From Pseudomonas sp. 10S4 (lineage in GTDB: Bacteria; Pseudomonadota; Gammaproteobacteria; Pseudomonadales; Pseudomonadaceae): DNA of 64,000 bases. The notes beneath the pieces were generated by a model. It made no database searches, was not told the origin of the DNA, and worked only from the letters and a program-made list of their open reading frames with translations. Position numbers and translations under genes: made by a program. Position 1 is the stretch's first letter, and each line of letters begins with the position of its first letter. Of the stretch, positions 25,496-35,084 are shown piece after piece. The stretch spans positions 6,200,001-6,264,000 of the forward strand of contig NZ_CP133774.1 of assembly GCF_034344865.1 (NCBI RefSeq), written 5' to 3'.

Positions 25496-25975
25496 ATGAA
25501 ACGCCAAACCCTTCTCAGCATCGCTTTCTCGGTTTTTGCAGTTAACGCTTTTGCCGCTACCTCTACTCAGCCAGTTGTCGCTGAAGGTGGTTCGGATCGC
25601 CTGATTGAAAGCCGTGTGGCTGAGGGTGGTTCGGATCGTTTGATTCAGAATCGTGTTGCTGAAGGTGGCTCGGATCGTCTGATCGAAAAACGCGTTGCTG
25701 AAGGTGGTTCCGACCGTTTGATCCAGAATCGTGTTGCTGAAGGTGGCTCGGATCGTCTGATCGAAAAACGTGTGGCTGAAGGTGGTTCTGATCGTTTGAT
25801 CCAGAATCGCGTTGCTGAAGGTGGCTCGGATCGTCTGATCGAAAAACGCGTCGCTGAAGGTGGTTCGGATCGTCTGATCCAGAGTCGCGTTGCCGAAGGC
25901 GGTTCGGATCGTCTTCTGGAAAAACGCGTTGCTGAAGGTGGTTCCGATCGCCTGATCCAAAACCGCACCGCATGA
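25496..25975 (+). CDS. Secreted protein of ten 13-residue repeats
   Basis: 159 residues. Signal peptide 1-20 (MKRQTLLSIAFSVFAVNAFA), short linker TSTQPV, then ten tandem repeats of VAEGGSDRLI(E/Q)(K/N)R from residue 28 to 157, and TA at the end. Forms ending EKR and QNR alternate through most of the array. At DNA level the unit is 39 bases (25577-25966). Both repeats keep the charged/glycine pattern, so selection acts on the protein. The role is unknown; repeats of this kind can bind surfaces, metals or carbohydrates. A strong terminator follows. Confidence 0.85.
   Translation: MKRQTLLSIAFSVFAVNAFAATSTQPVVAEGGSDRLIESRVAEGGSDRLIQNRVAEGGSDRLIEKRVAEGGSDRLIQNRVAEGGSDRLIEKRVAEGGSDRLIQNRVAEGGSDRLIEKRVAEGGSDRLIQSRVAEGGSDRLLEKRVAEGGSDRLIQNRTA
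25577..25966 (+). repeat. 39-bp coding tandem repeat, ten copies
   Basis: Ten direct copies of a 39-bp unit, each encoding 13 residues, with synonymous differences between copies. Units alternate in two subtypes, pointing to duplication of a 78-bp double unit. Confidence 0.93.
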
Positions 25976-26006
25976 ATGAATGTCTCTAAAGCAGTCCTCA
26001 AACAAG

Positions 26007-26033
26007 AGCCCGGCCTGACAAGCCGGGCTTTTT
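26007..26033 (+). terminator. Intrinsic terminator of repeat-protein gene
   Basis: AGCCCGGC pairs with GCCGGGCT, followed by a TTTTTC run. Confidence 0.85.
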
Positions 26034-26088
26034 CTTGCCTTAAATAAAATCAGTCCACTTTTTGCCAGTCAGTTAAGCGTGACACTGA

Positions 26089-26124
26089 ACCTGTGGCGAG
26101 GGAGCTTGCTCCCGCGCCACAGGT
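26089..26124. repeat. Pseudomonas REP palindrome
   Basis: ACCTGTGGCG-AGGGAGCTTGCTCCC-GCGCCACAGGTT, the common fluorescent Pseudomonas REP type (GTGGCGAGGGAGCTTGCTCCC). Confidence 0.8.
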
Positions 26125-26153
26125 TATTCATCGCCCGCTCTATCGCTTAACTA

Positions 26154-26184
26154 ACCGGCATTAGCCTTATCAGCCGGGTTTTTT
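26154..26184 (+). terminator. Terminator-like hairpin
   Basis: CCGGC pairs with GCCGG over a 13-base loop and is followed by seven T residues. The stem is short, so strength is doubtful; no gene of its own precedes it. Confidence 0.4.
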
Positions 26185-26233
26185 TATGCCTGTGGTAACT
26201 CGGTAGTCATTTGGTGTTTGGTTGGGCGTCGAA

Positions 26234-26282
26234 GATCAAAAGATCGTCCGAACGCGGCCCGAGCCTTCGGCAGCTCCGGGGG
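26234..26282. repeat. GATCAAAAGATCG-type intergenic repeat
   Basis: GATCAAAAGATCG followed by CCTTCGGCAGCTCC, a dispersed Pseudomonas repeat; a partial copy (GATCAAAAGATCGCAG) is at 17732-17747. Confidence 0.55.
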
Positions 26283-26299
26283 ATGCGACATAAGTTGAT

Positions 26300-27495
26300 T
26301 TAGCTTTTAACCGGTCCAAACCGCTCTACCTCGACCTGCTTACTCCGCTGAATCCAATACCCCAACACCGCCAACGGCACCGTTCCCACCATCACCATTA
26401 CCGCAATCTCCAGTGGTCGCTCAACCCACGACGACACCAGCAAACTGGCGCCAAAACACATCCCCAGTTGCAGCGCGTTTTGCAAAGCCGCCGCTTTGCC
26501 GGAGTTTTCCGGAAATGGCATCAGTGCGTTCGTGACGATGATCGGGAAACTGGCGCCGTTGACCAGGCCCAGCAGGCAGAAAGGGATCAGCAGTGTGGTC
26601 AGGGTCGGCGTGGTCAGTGTTGCCACCAGGTACAACCCGACCATGCTGATGCAATAGGCGAGGATCAGCCACGGCAGCATGGTTTTGCCGCTGATCCGTT
26701 GCAGCAGGCTGCGGCAACTGAAGCCGCCGATCAGGAATCCCACGGTTGGAAGTGCGTAGCTCAGGCCGATGTCGCTGGGGCTGTAGCCCATGCCGCCGAG
26801 GATGAAGGGGGAAGCGGTGAGCCAGGCGAAGAAGCTGGCCGAGCAGGCGGCGTAGATCAAGACGTTGCCGCTGAATGGCGTGGATTTGAGGAGTTGTCCG
26901 AAACTGATGCGAGGGCGTTCGCCGTTGGCTGTCAGGCGTTTCGGTGTGGCTTTGAGCAGCGCGGTGGGCACCAGCAAAGCGACGCTGATGCCGACCAGCA
27001 CGGCAAAAATTGCCTGCCAGCCCCAGTGGTTGAGCAGCAGCGCGCCCAGCAGTGGCGCGAGTGCGGGTGACAGGGACATCAGCGGGATGATCGCGGCGAA
27101 CAGGCGATTGGCTTGCTGCGCCGGGTAGCGGTCGATCACCAGCGCTTGCCAACTGACTGCCGCCGAACACACGCCGATGGCCTGGATAAAGCGCAACGTC
27201 CAGAGTTGCGCGGCGGTTTCGACCCAGAACATCCCCAGGCAGCCCAGCGCAAACAGGCTCAGGCCCATCAACAACACCGGTTTGCGGCCGATGCGATCCG
27301 ACAGCGGCCCCCACAACAATTGCCCGACGGCAAACCCGGCGAGGAAGATGCTCAAACTCGCCCCGACCGCGCCGGCCGACAATTGCAGCTCGCCGCCGAG
27401 GGCGCCGAGCACGCCGGTAAATACATGTCCATGCCCAGATAGCCGAGCACGCTCAGCCCAACCAGGTAACCCGAGAAACCAAAAGAATTTTTCAT
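26300..27495 (-). pseudogene. punC: Bcr/CflA-type MFS transporter, PunC-like, frameshifted near the N-terminus
   Basis: Starts MKNSFGFSGYLVGLSVLGYLGMDMYLPA at 27495, then the frame breaks and resumes with LGALGGELQLSAGAVGASLSIFLAGFAVGQLLWGPLSDRIGRKPVL. One missing G near 27417-27420 (CCGGCG-TGCTC) explains it; repaired length about 398 residues with twelve helices. It closely resembles E. coli PunC (YdhC), a purine nucleoside importer of the DHA1 family. It is divergent from a PunR-like LysR gene, as in E. coli, which supports the name. The substrate in this host is inferred. Confidence 0.8.
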
Positions 27496-27617
27496 CAACG
27501 CCCTAACTGAATCTTCAATCAAATAATTTGTTAGCAGCGTGCCATTATGGGAGCTGAGTATTTCGTGTGAAGCGTTAATAATTGGACGCTCTTATCAATA
27601 TTTTTGAAGGCAACTGA

Positions 27618-28555
27618 ATGTGGTCTGAATATTCCCTGGATGTGGTCGACGCCGTGGCCCGGCACGGCAGTTTCAGTGCGGCGGCTCAGGAACTGCATCG
27701 CGTACCTTCGGCGGTCAGCTACACCGTGCGCCAACTGGAACAATGGCTGGCGGTGCCGCTGTTTGTGCGGCGGCATCGCGATGTCGAGCTGACTGCGGCC
27801 GGCAAGCTCTTTATCGAGCAGGCTCGCGGGGTGATGAAAACCATGCTCGACACCCGGCGTCTGTGCCAGCAAGTGGCCAACGGTTGGAGCGGTCAGTTGA
27901 AAGTGGCGGTCGATGCGATCGTCAAACAAGAGCGTTGCCGGCAACTGGTGTTGGATTTTTATAAGCAGTTTCCCGACGTGGAGTTGCTGCTCGGGTACGA
28001 GGTGTTTAACGGCGTGTGGGACGCCCTCGCCGATGAGCGCACCGACATCGTGATCGGCGCCCCAGTGCCGTGCCGGTGGCCAGCCATTACAGCTTCCGCG
28101 ACATGGGCCTGTTGGACTGGTTGTGCGTGGCCAGCGCCCGGCATCCATTGGCGGCGTTGAACGGTGCGCTGGATGACGATCAATTGCGCCCCTACCCTGC
28201 GCTGTGTATGAACGACACTTCACGCCACCTGCCCAAACGCGACACCTGGTCGCTGAACAATCAGCGTCGGCTGGTGGTGCCGAACTGGGCCTCGGCCCTG
28301 GATTGTCTGCGCGAAGGTTTGTGCGTGGGCATGGCACCGGCGCACTTGGTGCGACCGCTCATCGAACAAGGCGAACTGGTGGCCCTGAACCTGCAACGGC
28401 CCTTCGCCGCCAGTCCGTCCTGCGTGGCGTGGAACCAGAGCAAGCTGTCGCCGGCCATGGCCTGGTTGCTTGATTACCTGGGGGATGCGCAGACGATGAA
28501 CCAGGAATGGCTGAATGGAGCGCTGGTTTTACCGAGTGACAATGACCTCCAGTAA
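27618..28555 (+). pseudogene. punR: LysR-family regulator, PunR-like, with one-base frameshift
   Basis: Starts MWSEYSLDVVDAVARHGSFSAAAQELHRVPSAVSYTVRQLEQWL, almost the PunR (YdhB) helix-turn-helix. The effector domain is intact up to IGAP, then shifts to another frame (SAVPVASHYSFRDMG...). One missing base in the C-run near 28061-28064 explains it. Repaired, 312 residues, matching PunR's length and C-terminus (WLLDYLGDAQTMNQEWL). PunR responds to adenosine and activates punC. Both members of this divergent pair carry an independent one-base deletion here. Confidence 0.82.
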
Positions 28556-28627
28556 GACCGCCGGAAAATATCTCGAACTCGCGCCTTACCGCTGCATCCA
28601 ACGATTAGGTCAATGGAGGTAAGTGCG

Positions 28628-28858
28628 ATGAACAACGATGATGTTAACGACGTCGATTCAACGTCAAACGGCCAGGCTACCGATGCGTCTGGTAAACCGG
28701 TCAATGTGGTGGAGCGGGATCTTGAGGATCTGGATAGCGACACCAAAATTGTAGATGAAGTGTTTACGCCCTCTTCAATCAGAACCAAAGAGCAGGAAAT
28801 TGAGGAGATGAAGAAGAAAACGGACGCAATAGAACGCAAGGTCGCGGACGGGAACTAG
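28628..28858 (+). CDS. Small acidic hypothetical protein
   Basis: 76 residues from ATG 28628 with GGAGG eight bases upstream. Very acidic N-terminal half (Asp/Asn/Glu) and a short helical C-terminus (IEEMKKKTDAIERKVAD). No signal peptide. I do not recognise a family. A hairpin follows the stop codon. Confidence 0.6.
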   Translation: MNNDDVNDVDSTSNGQATDASGKPVNVVERDLEDLDSDTKIVDEVFTPSSIRTKEQEIEEMKKKTDAIERKVADGN

Positions 28859-28873
28859 CTAAATGCTTTAGCC

Positions 28874-28899
28874 GGAGGGGCCAAAAGGGTTGCCCCTCC
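28874..28899. terminator. Hairpin after small acidic gene
   Basis: GGAGGGGC pairs with GCCCCTCC around a 10-base loop. No T-run, so weak evidence for termination. Confidence 0.5.
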
Positions 28900-28917
28900 A
28901 TCAGCCGCCTCAAACCG

Positions 28918-29290
28918 AATACCCATGCTCCCCCGCCGGAAATTCCCCACCCTTCACCGCCGCCACATACGCCTCCAGCGCCGACTGAATACTCCCCTGC
29001 CCCAACATAAAATTACGCACAAACTTGGGCGTGCGCCCGGTCCGGCGCCGATGCCAATGATCGGAATGCGCACGGCTTGACTGATCTGTTCGGCCAGCGG
29101 GCTAGGCAGGCATTCCAGCAGTAGCATCGCAGCGCCGGCCTTCATCAGGCGACCGGCATTCTGCATAGCGTGCTCGGGGCTGGTGTAACTCATGAAGGGC
29201 ATGTCGACAAAGTTGCGGCTAACGCCATCCAGGCCTATGGTCGTAGCGAGATCTTGTAGGCGAATGTCGTGCGCAAACTCGCCGTCAGTC
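28918..29290 (-). pseudogene. Degraded panB-like gene (ketopantoate hydroxymethyltransferase)
   Basis: On the minus strand the DNA keeps PanB pieces: [55 protein letters not shown], then in another frame [13 protein letters not shown] and [24 protein letters not shown] before a stop. Relative to PanB (about 265 residues) the central substrate-binding part between KAGA and LLLEC is missing, another gap follows GIGAG and the first third is not recognisable. Multiple lesions show real decay, in contrast to the single indels elsewhere. A functional panB-panC copy is normally at another locus. Confidence 0.75.
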
Positions 29291-29327
29291 GCTGTCCACC
29301 CAGTGTAAATTCACAGGAGGTGACAAC

Positions 29328-30704
29328 ATGCCAAACAACTCCCGCCCGGCCGTGCTCGAACTGATCGGCAATACGCCGCTGGTGCGTGTCAGCCGCTTTG
29401 ATACCGGGCCATGCACGCTGTTTCTCAAGCTTGAATCACAGAACCCCGGCGGTTCGATCAAGGACCGGATCGGTCTGGCGATGATCGACGCCGCCGAGCG
29501 CGATGGGCGCTTGCGACCCGGCGGTACTATCGTCGAGGCCACCGCCGGCAACACCGGTCTGGGCCTGGCGCTGGTAGGCCGCGCCAAGGGTTATCGGGTG
29601 GTGTTGGTGGTACCGGACAAGATGTCCACCGAGAAGGTTTTGCACCTGAAGGCCATGGGCGCCGAAGTGCACATCACCCGCTCGGATGTCGGCAAGGGTC
29701 ATCCCGAGTATTACCAGGATGTCGCGGCGCGGCTGGCACAGGAAATTCCCGACGCGTTCTTTGCCGACCAGTTCAATAATCCGGCCAACCCGCTGGCCCA
29801 TGAGTGCAGCACCGCGCCGGAGATCTGGGCGCAGACTCAGCATGATTTGGATGCCATCGTCGTCGGTGTCGGCTCGGCCGGCACGCTGACCGGGCTGACC
29901 CGTTTCTTTAAACGCGTGCAACCGAACCTGGAAATGGTGCTGGCCGATCCGGTGGGCTCGGTGATGGCTGAATACAGCCGCAGCGGCACCCTCGGTAAGC
30001 CTGGTTCCTGGGCGGTGGAAGGCATTGGCGAAGACTTCATTCCGTCGATTACCGACCTCTCCAGTGTGCGCCACGCCTACTCGATCAGCGATGAAGAAAG
30101 CTTCGATCACGCGCGCCAACTGCTGCGCGCCGAAGGCATTCTCGGCGGTTCGTCGACCGGCACTTTGCTGGCGGCGGCGCTGCGTTACTGCCGCGAGCAA
30201 ACCGAGCCGAAGCGGGTCGTCAGTTTCGTCTGCGACACCGGTACCCGTTACCTGTCGAAGGTCTACAACGACCAGTGGATGAACGATCAGGGCCTGCTGA
30301 AATACAAACGCTACGGCGACCTGCGCGACCTGATCGCCCGACGTTTCGAGGATGGCCGGGTGATCAGCGTTGGCCCGGACGACACGCTGCTCACGGCCTT
30401 CCAGCGCATGCGTCTGGCGGATGTCTCGCAACTGCCGGTGCTGGTGGACGGCAAGCGCCTGGTCGGTGTGATCGATGAATCCGACATTCTGCTCGGCATG
30501 CAGGAAGACGCTTCGCACTTTCGCCTGACCGTGGCCAGCGCCATGACCGACAAGCTGCAAACCCTGCTTCCCGGCGCGAGTCTGGCTGAACTGCAAGCCG
30601 AGCTCGACCGGGGCCTGATCGCAATCATTGCCGACGCCTCGGGCTTCCACGGCCTGATTACCCGCGTCGACCTGCTCAATCACTTACGGAGATCCCTTGC
30701 ATGA
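29328..30704 (+). CDS. Cystathionine beta-synthase (PLP domain plus CBS pair)
   Basis: 458 residues. PLP domain 1-320: NPGGSIKDRIG contains the Schiff-base Lys, ATAGNTGLGLA and GGSSTGTLLAAAL bind the substrate and phosphate. C-terminal residues about 335-455 hold two CBS motifs that may bind adenosyl ligands. Like mammalian/yeast CBS but without a haem domain; joins serine and homocysteine into cystathionine. Its stop overlaps the next gene start (ATGA), and that gene is a gamma-lyase, giving a complete reverse transsulfuration pathway from homocysteine to cysteine. GGAGG upstream. Confidence 0.92.
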   Translation: MPNNSRPAVLELIGNTPLVRVSRFDTGPCTLFLKLESQNPGGSIKDRIGLAMIDAAERDGRLRPGGTIVEATAGNTGLGLALVGRAKGYRVVLVVPDKMSTEKVLHLKAMGAEVHITRSDVGKGHPEYYQDVAARLAQEIPDAFFADQFNNPANPLAHECSTAPEIWAQTQHDLDAIVVGVGSAGTLTGLTRFFKRVQPNLEMVLADPVGSVMAEYSRSGTLGKPGSWAVEGIGEDFIPSITDLSSVRHAYSISDEESFDHARQLLRAEGILGGSSTGTLLAAALRYCREQTEPKRVVSFVCDTGTRYLSKVYNDQWMNDQGLLKYKRYGDLRDLIARRFEDGRVISVGPDDTLLTAFQRMRLADVSQLPVLVDGKRLVGVIDESDILLGMQEDASHFRLTVASAMTDKLQTLLPGASLAELQAELDRGLIAIIADASGFHGLITRVDLLNHLRRSLA

Positions 30705-31879
30705 GTCAGCATGATGAAACCGGTGCGCCCCGCGCCTTCGCCACCCGCGTGATCCATGCCGGGCAGGTGCCGGACCCAACCACCGGGGCGTTGATGCCGC
30801 CGATTTACGCCAACTCCACCTACTTGCAGCAGAGCCCCGGTGTGCACAAGGGCTTCGACTATGGGCGTTCGCACAACCCGACGCGGTTTGCCCTGGAGCG
30901 TTGCGTCGCCGACCTTGAGGGCGGCAGCCAGGCGTTCGCCTTCGCTTCCGGGCTGGCAGCGATTTCCACGGTGCTGGAACTGCTCGACGCCGGCTCGCAC
31001 ATCGTCTCCGGCAACGACTTGTACGGCGGCACGTTTCGCCTGTTTGACAAGGTGCGCCAACGCAGCGCCGGGCATCGCTTCAGCTTCGTCGACCTGACCG
31101 ACCTCGCAGCCTTCGAAGCCTCGCTGCAGGACGACACGCGGATGGTCTGGGTCGAAACGCCGAGCAACCCTTTACTAAGCCTCACCGACCTCAGCGCTAT
31201 CGCCCGCGTCTGCCGCGCCCGCGGCATCATCTGCGTGGCCGACAACACCTTCGCCAGCCCATGGATCCAGCATCCGCTGGAGCTCGGCGCCGACGTCGTC
31301 GTGCACTCGACCACCAAGTACCTCGGCGGTCACTCCGACGTGCTCGGCGGCATCGCCATCGTCGGGCAGAACCCGGAACTGGCCGAGCGGCTGGGCTTCC
31401 TGCAAAACTCGGTCGGCGCCATCGCCGGGCCGTTCGACGCGTTCCTAACCCTGCGTGGCGTGAAAACCCTCGCCCTGCGCATGGAGCGTCACTGCAGCAA
31501 CGCGCTGGAACTGGCGCAATGGCTGGAACGCCAACCGCAAGTGTCACGGGTCTACTATCCGGGCTTGCCGTCCCACCCGCAGCACGAACTGGCGCGCCGG
31601 CAAATGCGCGGCTTTGGCGGGATGATTTCCGTTGATTTGAAAACCGACCTGGCCGGCGCTACGCGCTTCCTTGAGAACGTTAAAATCTTTGCTTTGGCGG
31701 AGAGTCTGGGCGGAGTGGAAAGTCTGATCGAGCATCCGGCGATCATGACTCATGCCAGCATTCCAGCAGAAACCCGTGCGCAGTTGGGGATTGGCGATGG
31801 GTTGGTGCGCTTGTCGGTGGGGGTTGAGGATGTCGAGGATCTGCGCGCTGATTTGGCCCAGGCTTTGGCGCTGATTTGA
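30701..31879 (+). CDS. Cystathionine gamma-lyase-type PLP enzyme
   Basis: 392 residues of the Cys/Met metabolism PLP family. The PLP Lys lies in VVHSTTKYLGGHSDVLGG and substrate residues in YGRSHNPTR. In the operon with CBS it most probably cleaves cystathionine to cysteine. A gamma-synthase is the main alternative, but context favours the lyase. Coupled translation (start overlaps CBS stop). Confidence 0.9.
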   Translation: MSQHDETGAPRAFATRVIHAGQVPDPTTGALMPPIYANSTYLQQSPGVHKGFDYGRSHNPTRFALERCVADLEGGSQAFAFASGLAAISTVLELLDAGSHIVSGNDLYGGTFRLFDKVRQRSAGHRFSFVDLTDLAAFEASLQDDTRMVWVETPSNPLLSLTDLSAIARVCRARGIICVADNTFASPWIQHPLELGADVVVHSTTKYLGGHSDVLGGIAIVGQNPELAERLGFLQNSVGAIAGPFDAFLTLRGVKTLALRMERHCSNALELAQWLERQPQVSRVYYPGLPSHPQHELARRQMRGFGGMISVDLKTDLAGATRFLENVKIFALAESLGGVESLIEHPAIMTHASIPAETRAQLGIGDGLVRLSVGVEDVEDLRADLAQALALI

Positions 31880-31924
31880 GTTAAGGCACTGGATGGGGCC
31901 GTGAGCATCGAAGTTTAACGATGC

Positions 31925-32815
31925 TCAGTCTCCAAACTCTTTTCCCAACTCCGTCTGCAACCATTGGATAAACCACGCCACGTCCGCTGACAGTTCAGCG
32001 GACGGCGTGAGCACCCGATAGCTTTCGAGCTTTACCTGCGCGTCTACCGCCAGCACCAGCCGACCGGCATCAAGTTCTTCTCGCACCAGCACTTCGTTGG
32101 CCAGTGCAATACCCTGCCCGCTCTCGGCCACCGACAGCGCATGATCGTTGTTGACGTAAAGCATGTCCGAATTAAGGTGGAAATCCAGACCGTGGGCGGT
32201 GAACCACAGGTTCCACCATTCGCCATCATCGACGTGGATCAGGTTGTGTTTCACCAGATCGGCAGGACATTCGATGGGATCGATACTGGCCAGATAAGCC
32301 GGGGTGCAGATCGGAAAGACTCGCGGACAGATAAGGGTCGCACGGGAATGGGCGTACTCCCCGTCCATGCCGTAGACAATCCCAAGGTCGGTGTTCTTGC
32401 CATCCACCTCGGTGAAGGTGGAGTTGGGCTCGATGGCGAACTTCAAACCCGGCCGCAAGTGACGCATCGCTTCAATGCGCGGCATCAGCCAGCGCTTGGC
32501 GAACCCCGGCACCACCATGATGCGCAGCCACCGCTCGGCAGCCTTGGGCCGCGCCTCTTTGCCGGCTTCGATGATGAGCTGCAACGCCGCTGAAATCTTG
32601 CGATGGTACTTCTCCCCCGCCGACGTCAGGGTGACCCCGCGAGACGTACGTTCGAACAGTTGGATTCCCAGCCACTCCTCCAGCAACTTCACATGCCGAC
32701 CGATGGCGGGCTGGGTCACGTGCAAGGCTTTCGAGGCCTCGACGTAGCTGCCCAACCGGGCGGCGGCATCAAAGGCACGCACCGCGTTGAGTGGCGGCAA
32801 ACGGTCATCCGGCAT
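31925..32815 (-). CDS. LysR-family regulator, GcvA-like
   Basis: 296 residues. Helix-turn-helix at 8-65 (LNAVRAFDAAARLGSYVEASKALHVTQPAIGRHVKLLEEWL) and a LysR effector domain. It is divergent from the ABC importer operon with 213 bases between them, so it probably regulates that operon. Ligand unknown; polyamine or amide is inferred. Confidence 0.9.
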   Translation of the reverse strand: MPDDRLPPLNAVRAFDAAARLGSYVEASKALHVTQPAIGRHVKLLEEWLGIQLFERTSRGVTLTSAGEKYHRKISAALQLIIEAGKEARPKAAERWLRIMVVPGFAKRWLMPRIEAMRHLRPGLKFAIEPNSTFTEVDGKNTDLGIVYGMDGEYAHSRATLICPRVFPICTPAYLASIDPIECPADLVKHNLIHVDDGEWWNLWFTAHGLDFHLNSDMLYVNNDHALSVAESGQGIALANEVLVREELDAGRLVLAVDAQVKLESYRVLTPSAELSADVAWFIQWLQTELGKEFGD

Positions 32816-33028
32816 AGCTGTCGACGCCCCTGGCTATTAAATTATTTAACAGCAGCTATGTTAAAACTGAAGTTTCGCTCCCGCAACCGCTCACTGATAA
32901 TCGACCCAACAGCACAATAAAAAAACACCGAACGCATTTCGATCCTGCCCACAAAAACAATATCCATGGCCCGTCGGTATTGCTGTCCACAGCACATCCG
33001 CAGGCGATGGGGGAATCGGAGGTAACGC

Positions 33029-34148
33029 ATGAATGCCCTGCATTCGCTGCAAACGCTGGCGGTGTCTATCCGCTCAGTGCGTAAAGTCTACGGCGATCCA
33101 CAGTCTGGTCCGGTGGCGCTGAAAAGCATCGACCTGGACATTCACGACAACGAATTCTTCACCCTCCTCGGCCCGTCCGGCTGCGGCAAAACCACTCTTT
33201 TACGGATGATCGCCGGGTTCGAATTCCCGACCGAGGGCGAGATTTTGCTCTACGGCGAAAACATCGCCGACCGCCCGCCATTCGAACGGCCGGTCAACAC
33301 CGTGTTCCAGCATTACGCGCTGTTCCCGCACATGACCATCGCTGAGAACCTGGCCTTCGGCCTCGAATCACACCCGATGGGCAAAGTCCTGAAAAAGCAC
33401 CAAATCACCGACCGAGTGCGCGAGATGCTCGCCCTGGTGCAGATGGAACGCTTCGCCGCGCGCAAACCGGCACAACTGTCTGGCGGCCAGCAACAGCGTG
33501 TCGCCCTGGCTCGCGCGCTGGCGCCGCATCCAAAAGTGCTGTTACTGGACGAGCCGCTATCGGCATTGGACCTGAAGTTGCGCCAGGCCATGCGCGAGGA
33601 ACTGAAAACCATCCAGGCCAAGACCGGCATCACCTTCATCTTCGTCACTCACGACCAGGAAGAAGCCCTGACAATGTCCGACCGCATCGCGGTGTTGTCG
33701 GAAGGTGAAGTGCAACAAGTCGGCCGCCCGGAAGACATCTACGAACGGCCACGTAATCGCTTTGTGGCGGACTTCATCGGCGAAACGAATTTCATTGAAA
33801 GCACCGTCACGCGTGTCGAAGCAGACCTGGCCTGGTTCGCGGCGGCCTGCCGGTCACCCGCTGCCCGCGCAACCTTGCAGCGACGTTCGGGTCGGCGCCA
33901 CGGTGACGTTGTCGGTGCGTCCCGAACGCCTGCATCTGGTACCTGTCGGCACCGAAGGCGCGCTGCCGTGCCGGGTCGATGCGCAAATCTACCTCGGCAC
34001 CGACCTGCAATATCAAGTCAGCCTGAGCGACGGTTCGCGCCTCACCGTGCGCACACCCAACAGCGTCGACCATAACCTGCGCTTCGCCGTGGGCCGTCAG
34101 GCCGGTCTGTTGTTCGACCGCGGTAGCGCCAGCGTCCTGCACGATTGA
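33029..34148 (+). pseudogene. Polyamine-type ABC transporter ATPase (PotA-like) with frameshift in the TOBE domain
   Basis: ATG 33029 with GGAGG upstream. Walker [10 protein letters not shown], signature LSGGQQQR, Walker [12 protein letters not shown] and the switch His are intact to residue about 265. Then an extra base in GCGGCGGCC near 33838-33845 puts the frame off. The TOBE region is in the next frame ([28 protein letters not shown]). Repaired, 372 residues. Core ATPase motifs remain intact in either case. Confidence 0.87.
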
Positions 34149-34163
34149 GCACGAGGATTTGCC

Positions 34164-35084
34164 ATGCACGCTTTACCAATCGCCCATACCCTGGAGCGCC
34201 GCCGGGCTTTCCAGAGCTTCCTCGGCGTCAGCCCCGCGCTGGTCGCCATCAGCCTGTTCCTGATCGTGCCCATCCTGATCGTCATCGGCTATTCGCTGAT
34301 GGAGGCCAACCCCTACGGCGGGGTGAACAAGGTCTTCAGCAGTGAAGCCTACACATCGCTGCTATTCGAACGGCAACTGGATGACAGTCTGGCCTTCACT
34401 GACGCCTACCTGATGATTGCTTTGCGCTCTATCGGCATCGCCGGATTAACCACCCTGATCACGCTGCTGATCGGCTTTCCGGTGGCGGTGTGGCTGGCCA
34501 TGCAACCGGCGCATCGGCGCGGTTTGCTGATTTTCCTGATCACCGTGCCGTTCTGGGCCAACCTGCTGATCCGCACGTACGCCTGGATTCTGCTACTGCG
34601 TAATACCGGGGTGATCAACAACAGCCTGATGGGCCTCGGCATCATCGACCAGCCGTTGCAGATGCTCTACACCGACGGCGCGGTGCTGTTGGGCCTGGTT
34701 TATACCTACGCGCCCTTCGTCGTGCTGCCGATCTACGCCACGCTGGAAAAAATGGACACGCGCTTGCTGGAAGCCGCCCAGGACCTCTACGCCGGGCGCC
34801 TGCGCACCTTGCGCAAAGTGGTGCTGCCGATCGCCAAACCGGGGATTCTTGCCGGCGCCATCCTGACGTTCGTGCCCTGCCTGGGCGCGATGATTGCGCC
34901 GGAGCTGTTGGGCGGAGGGACTCGAATGATGCTCGGCAACCTCATCTTCAGGCAGTTCAGTGATGCGCGTAACTGGCCATTCGGTGCGGCCCTTTCGCTG
35001 GTGTTGATGGCGGCGGTGATGCTGGTGCTGACCGTGTATGCCTTGCGCGCCGAGCGCCAGCGCATCGCCAAGGGAGGTGCGTAA
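34164..35084 (+). CDS. Polyamine-type ABC permease (PotB-like)
   Basis: 306 residues with six helices. The EAA loop (LEAAQDLYAGRLRTLRKVVLPIAKPGI) contacts the ATPase. The family is the spermidine/putrescine importer class PotB/PotH. ATG overlaps nothing upstream (15 bases from the ATPase), and its stop overlaps the PotC-like start, so the genes are translated as one unit. Confidence 0.93.
   Translation: MHALPIAHTLERRRAFQSFLGVSPALVAISLFLIVPILIVIGYSLMEANPYGGVNKVFSSEAYTSLLFERQLDDSLAFTDAYLMIALRSIGIAGLTTLITLLIGFPVAVWLAMQPAHRRGLLIFLITVPFWANLLIRTYAWILLLRNTGVINNSLMGLGIIDQPLQMLYTDGAVLLGLVYTYAPFVVLPIYATLEKMDTRLLEAAQDLYAGRLRTLRKVVLPIAKPGILAGAILTFVPCLGAMIAPELLGGGTRMMLGNLIFRQFSDARNWPFGAALSLVLMAAVMLVLTVYALRAERQRIAKGGA

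Larger units (their letters stand above)
25976..26299. other. Intergenic stretch with terminators and REP elements
   Basis: 324 bases with no gene. It holds the terminator of the repeat protein (26007-26033), a REP palindrome (26089-26124), a second terminator-like hairpin (26154-26184) and a GATCAAAAGATCG repeat (26234-26282). Confidence 0.7.

Noticed and set aside
25577..25966. Regular 39-bp repeats that might be taken for a CRISPR-like array
   Set aside because: There are no unique spacers; units are contiguous and encode a 13-residue protein repeat after a signal peptide.
25415..26005. Long antisense open frames across the repeat protein
   Set aside because: They arise because the 39-bp unit has no stop codon in several frames; no start or ribosome-binding support.
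29436..30683. 415-codon antisense frame over the cystathionine beta-synthase gene
   Set aside because: It mirrors a high-GC gene with normal third-position bias; the sense product is a complete recognised enzyme.
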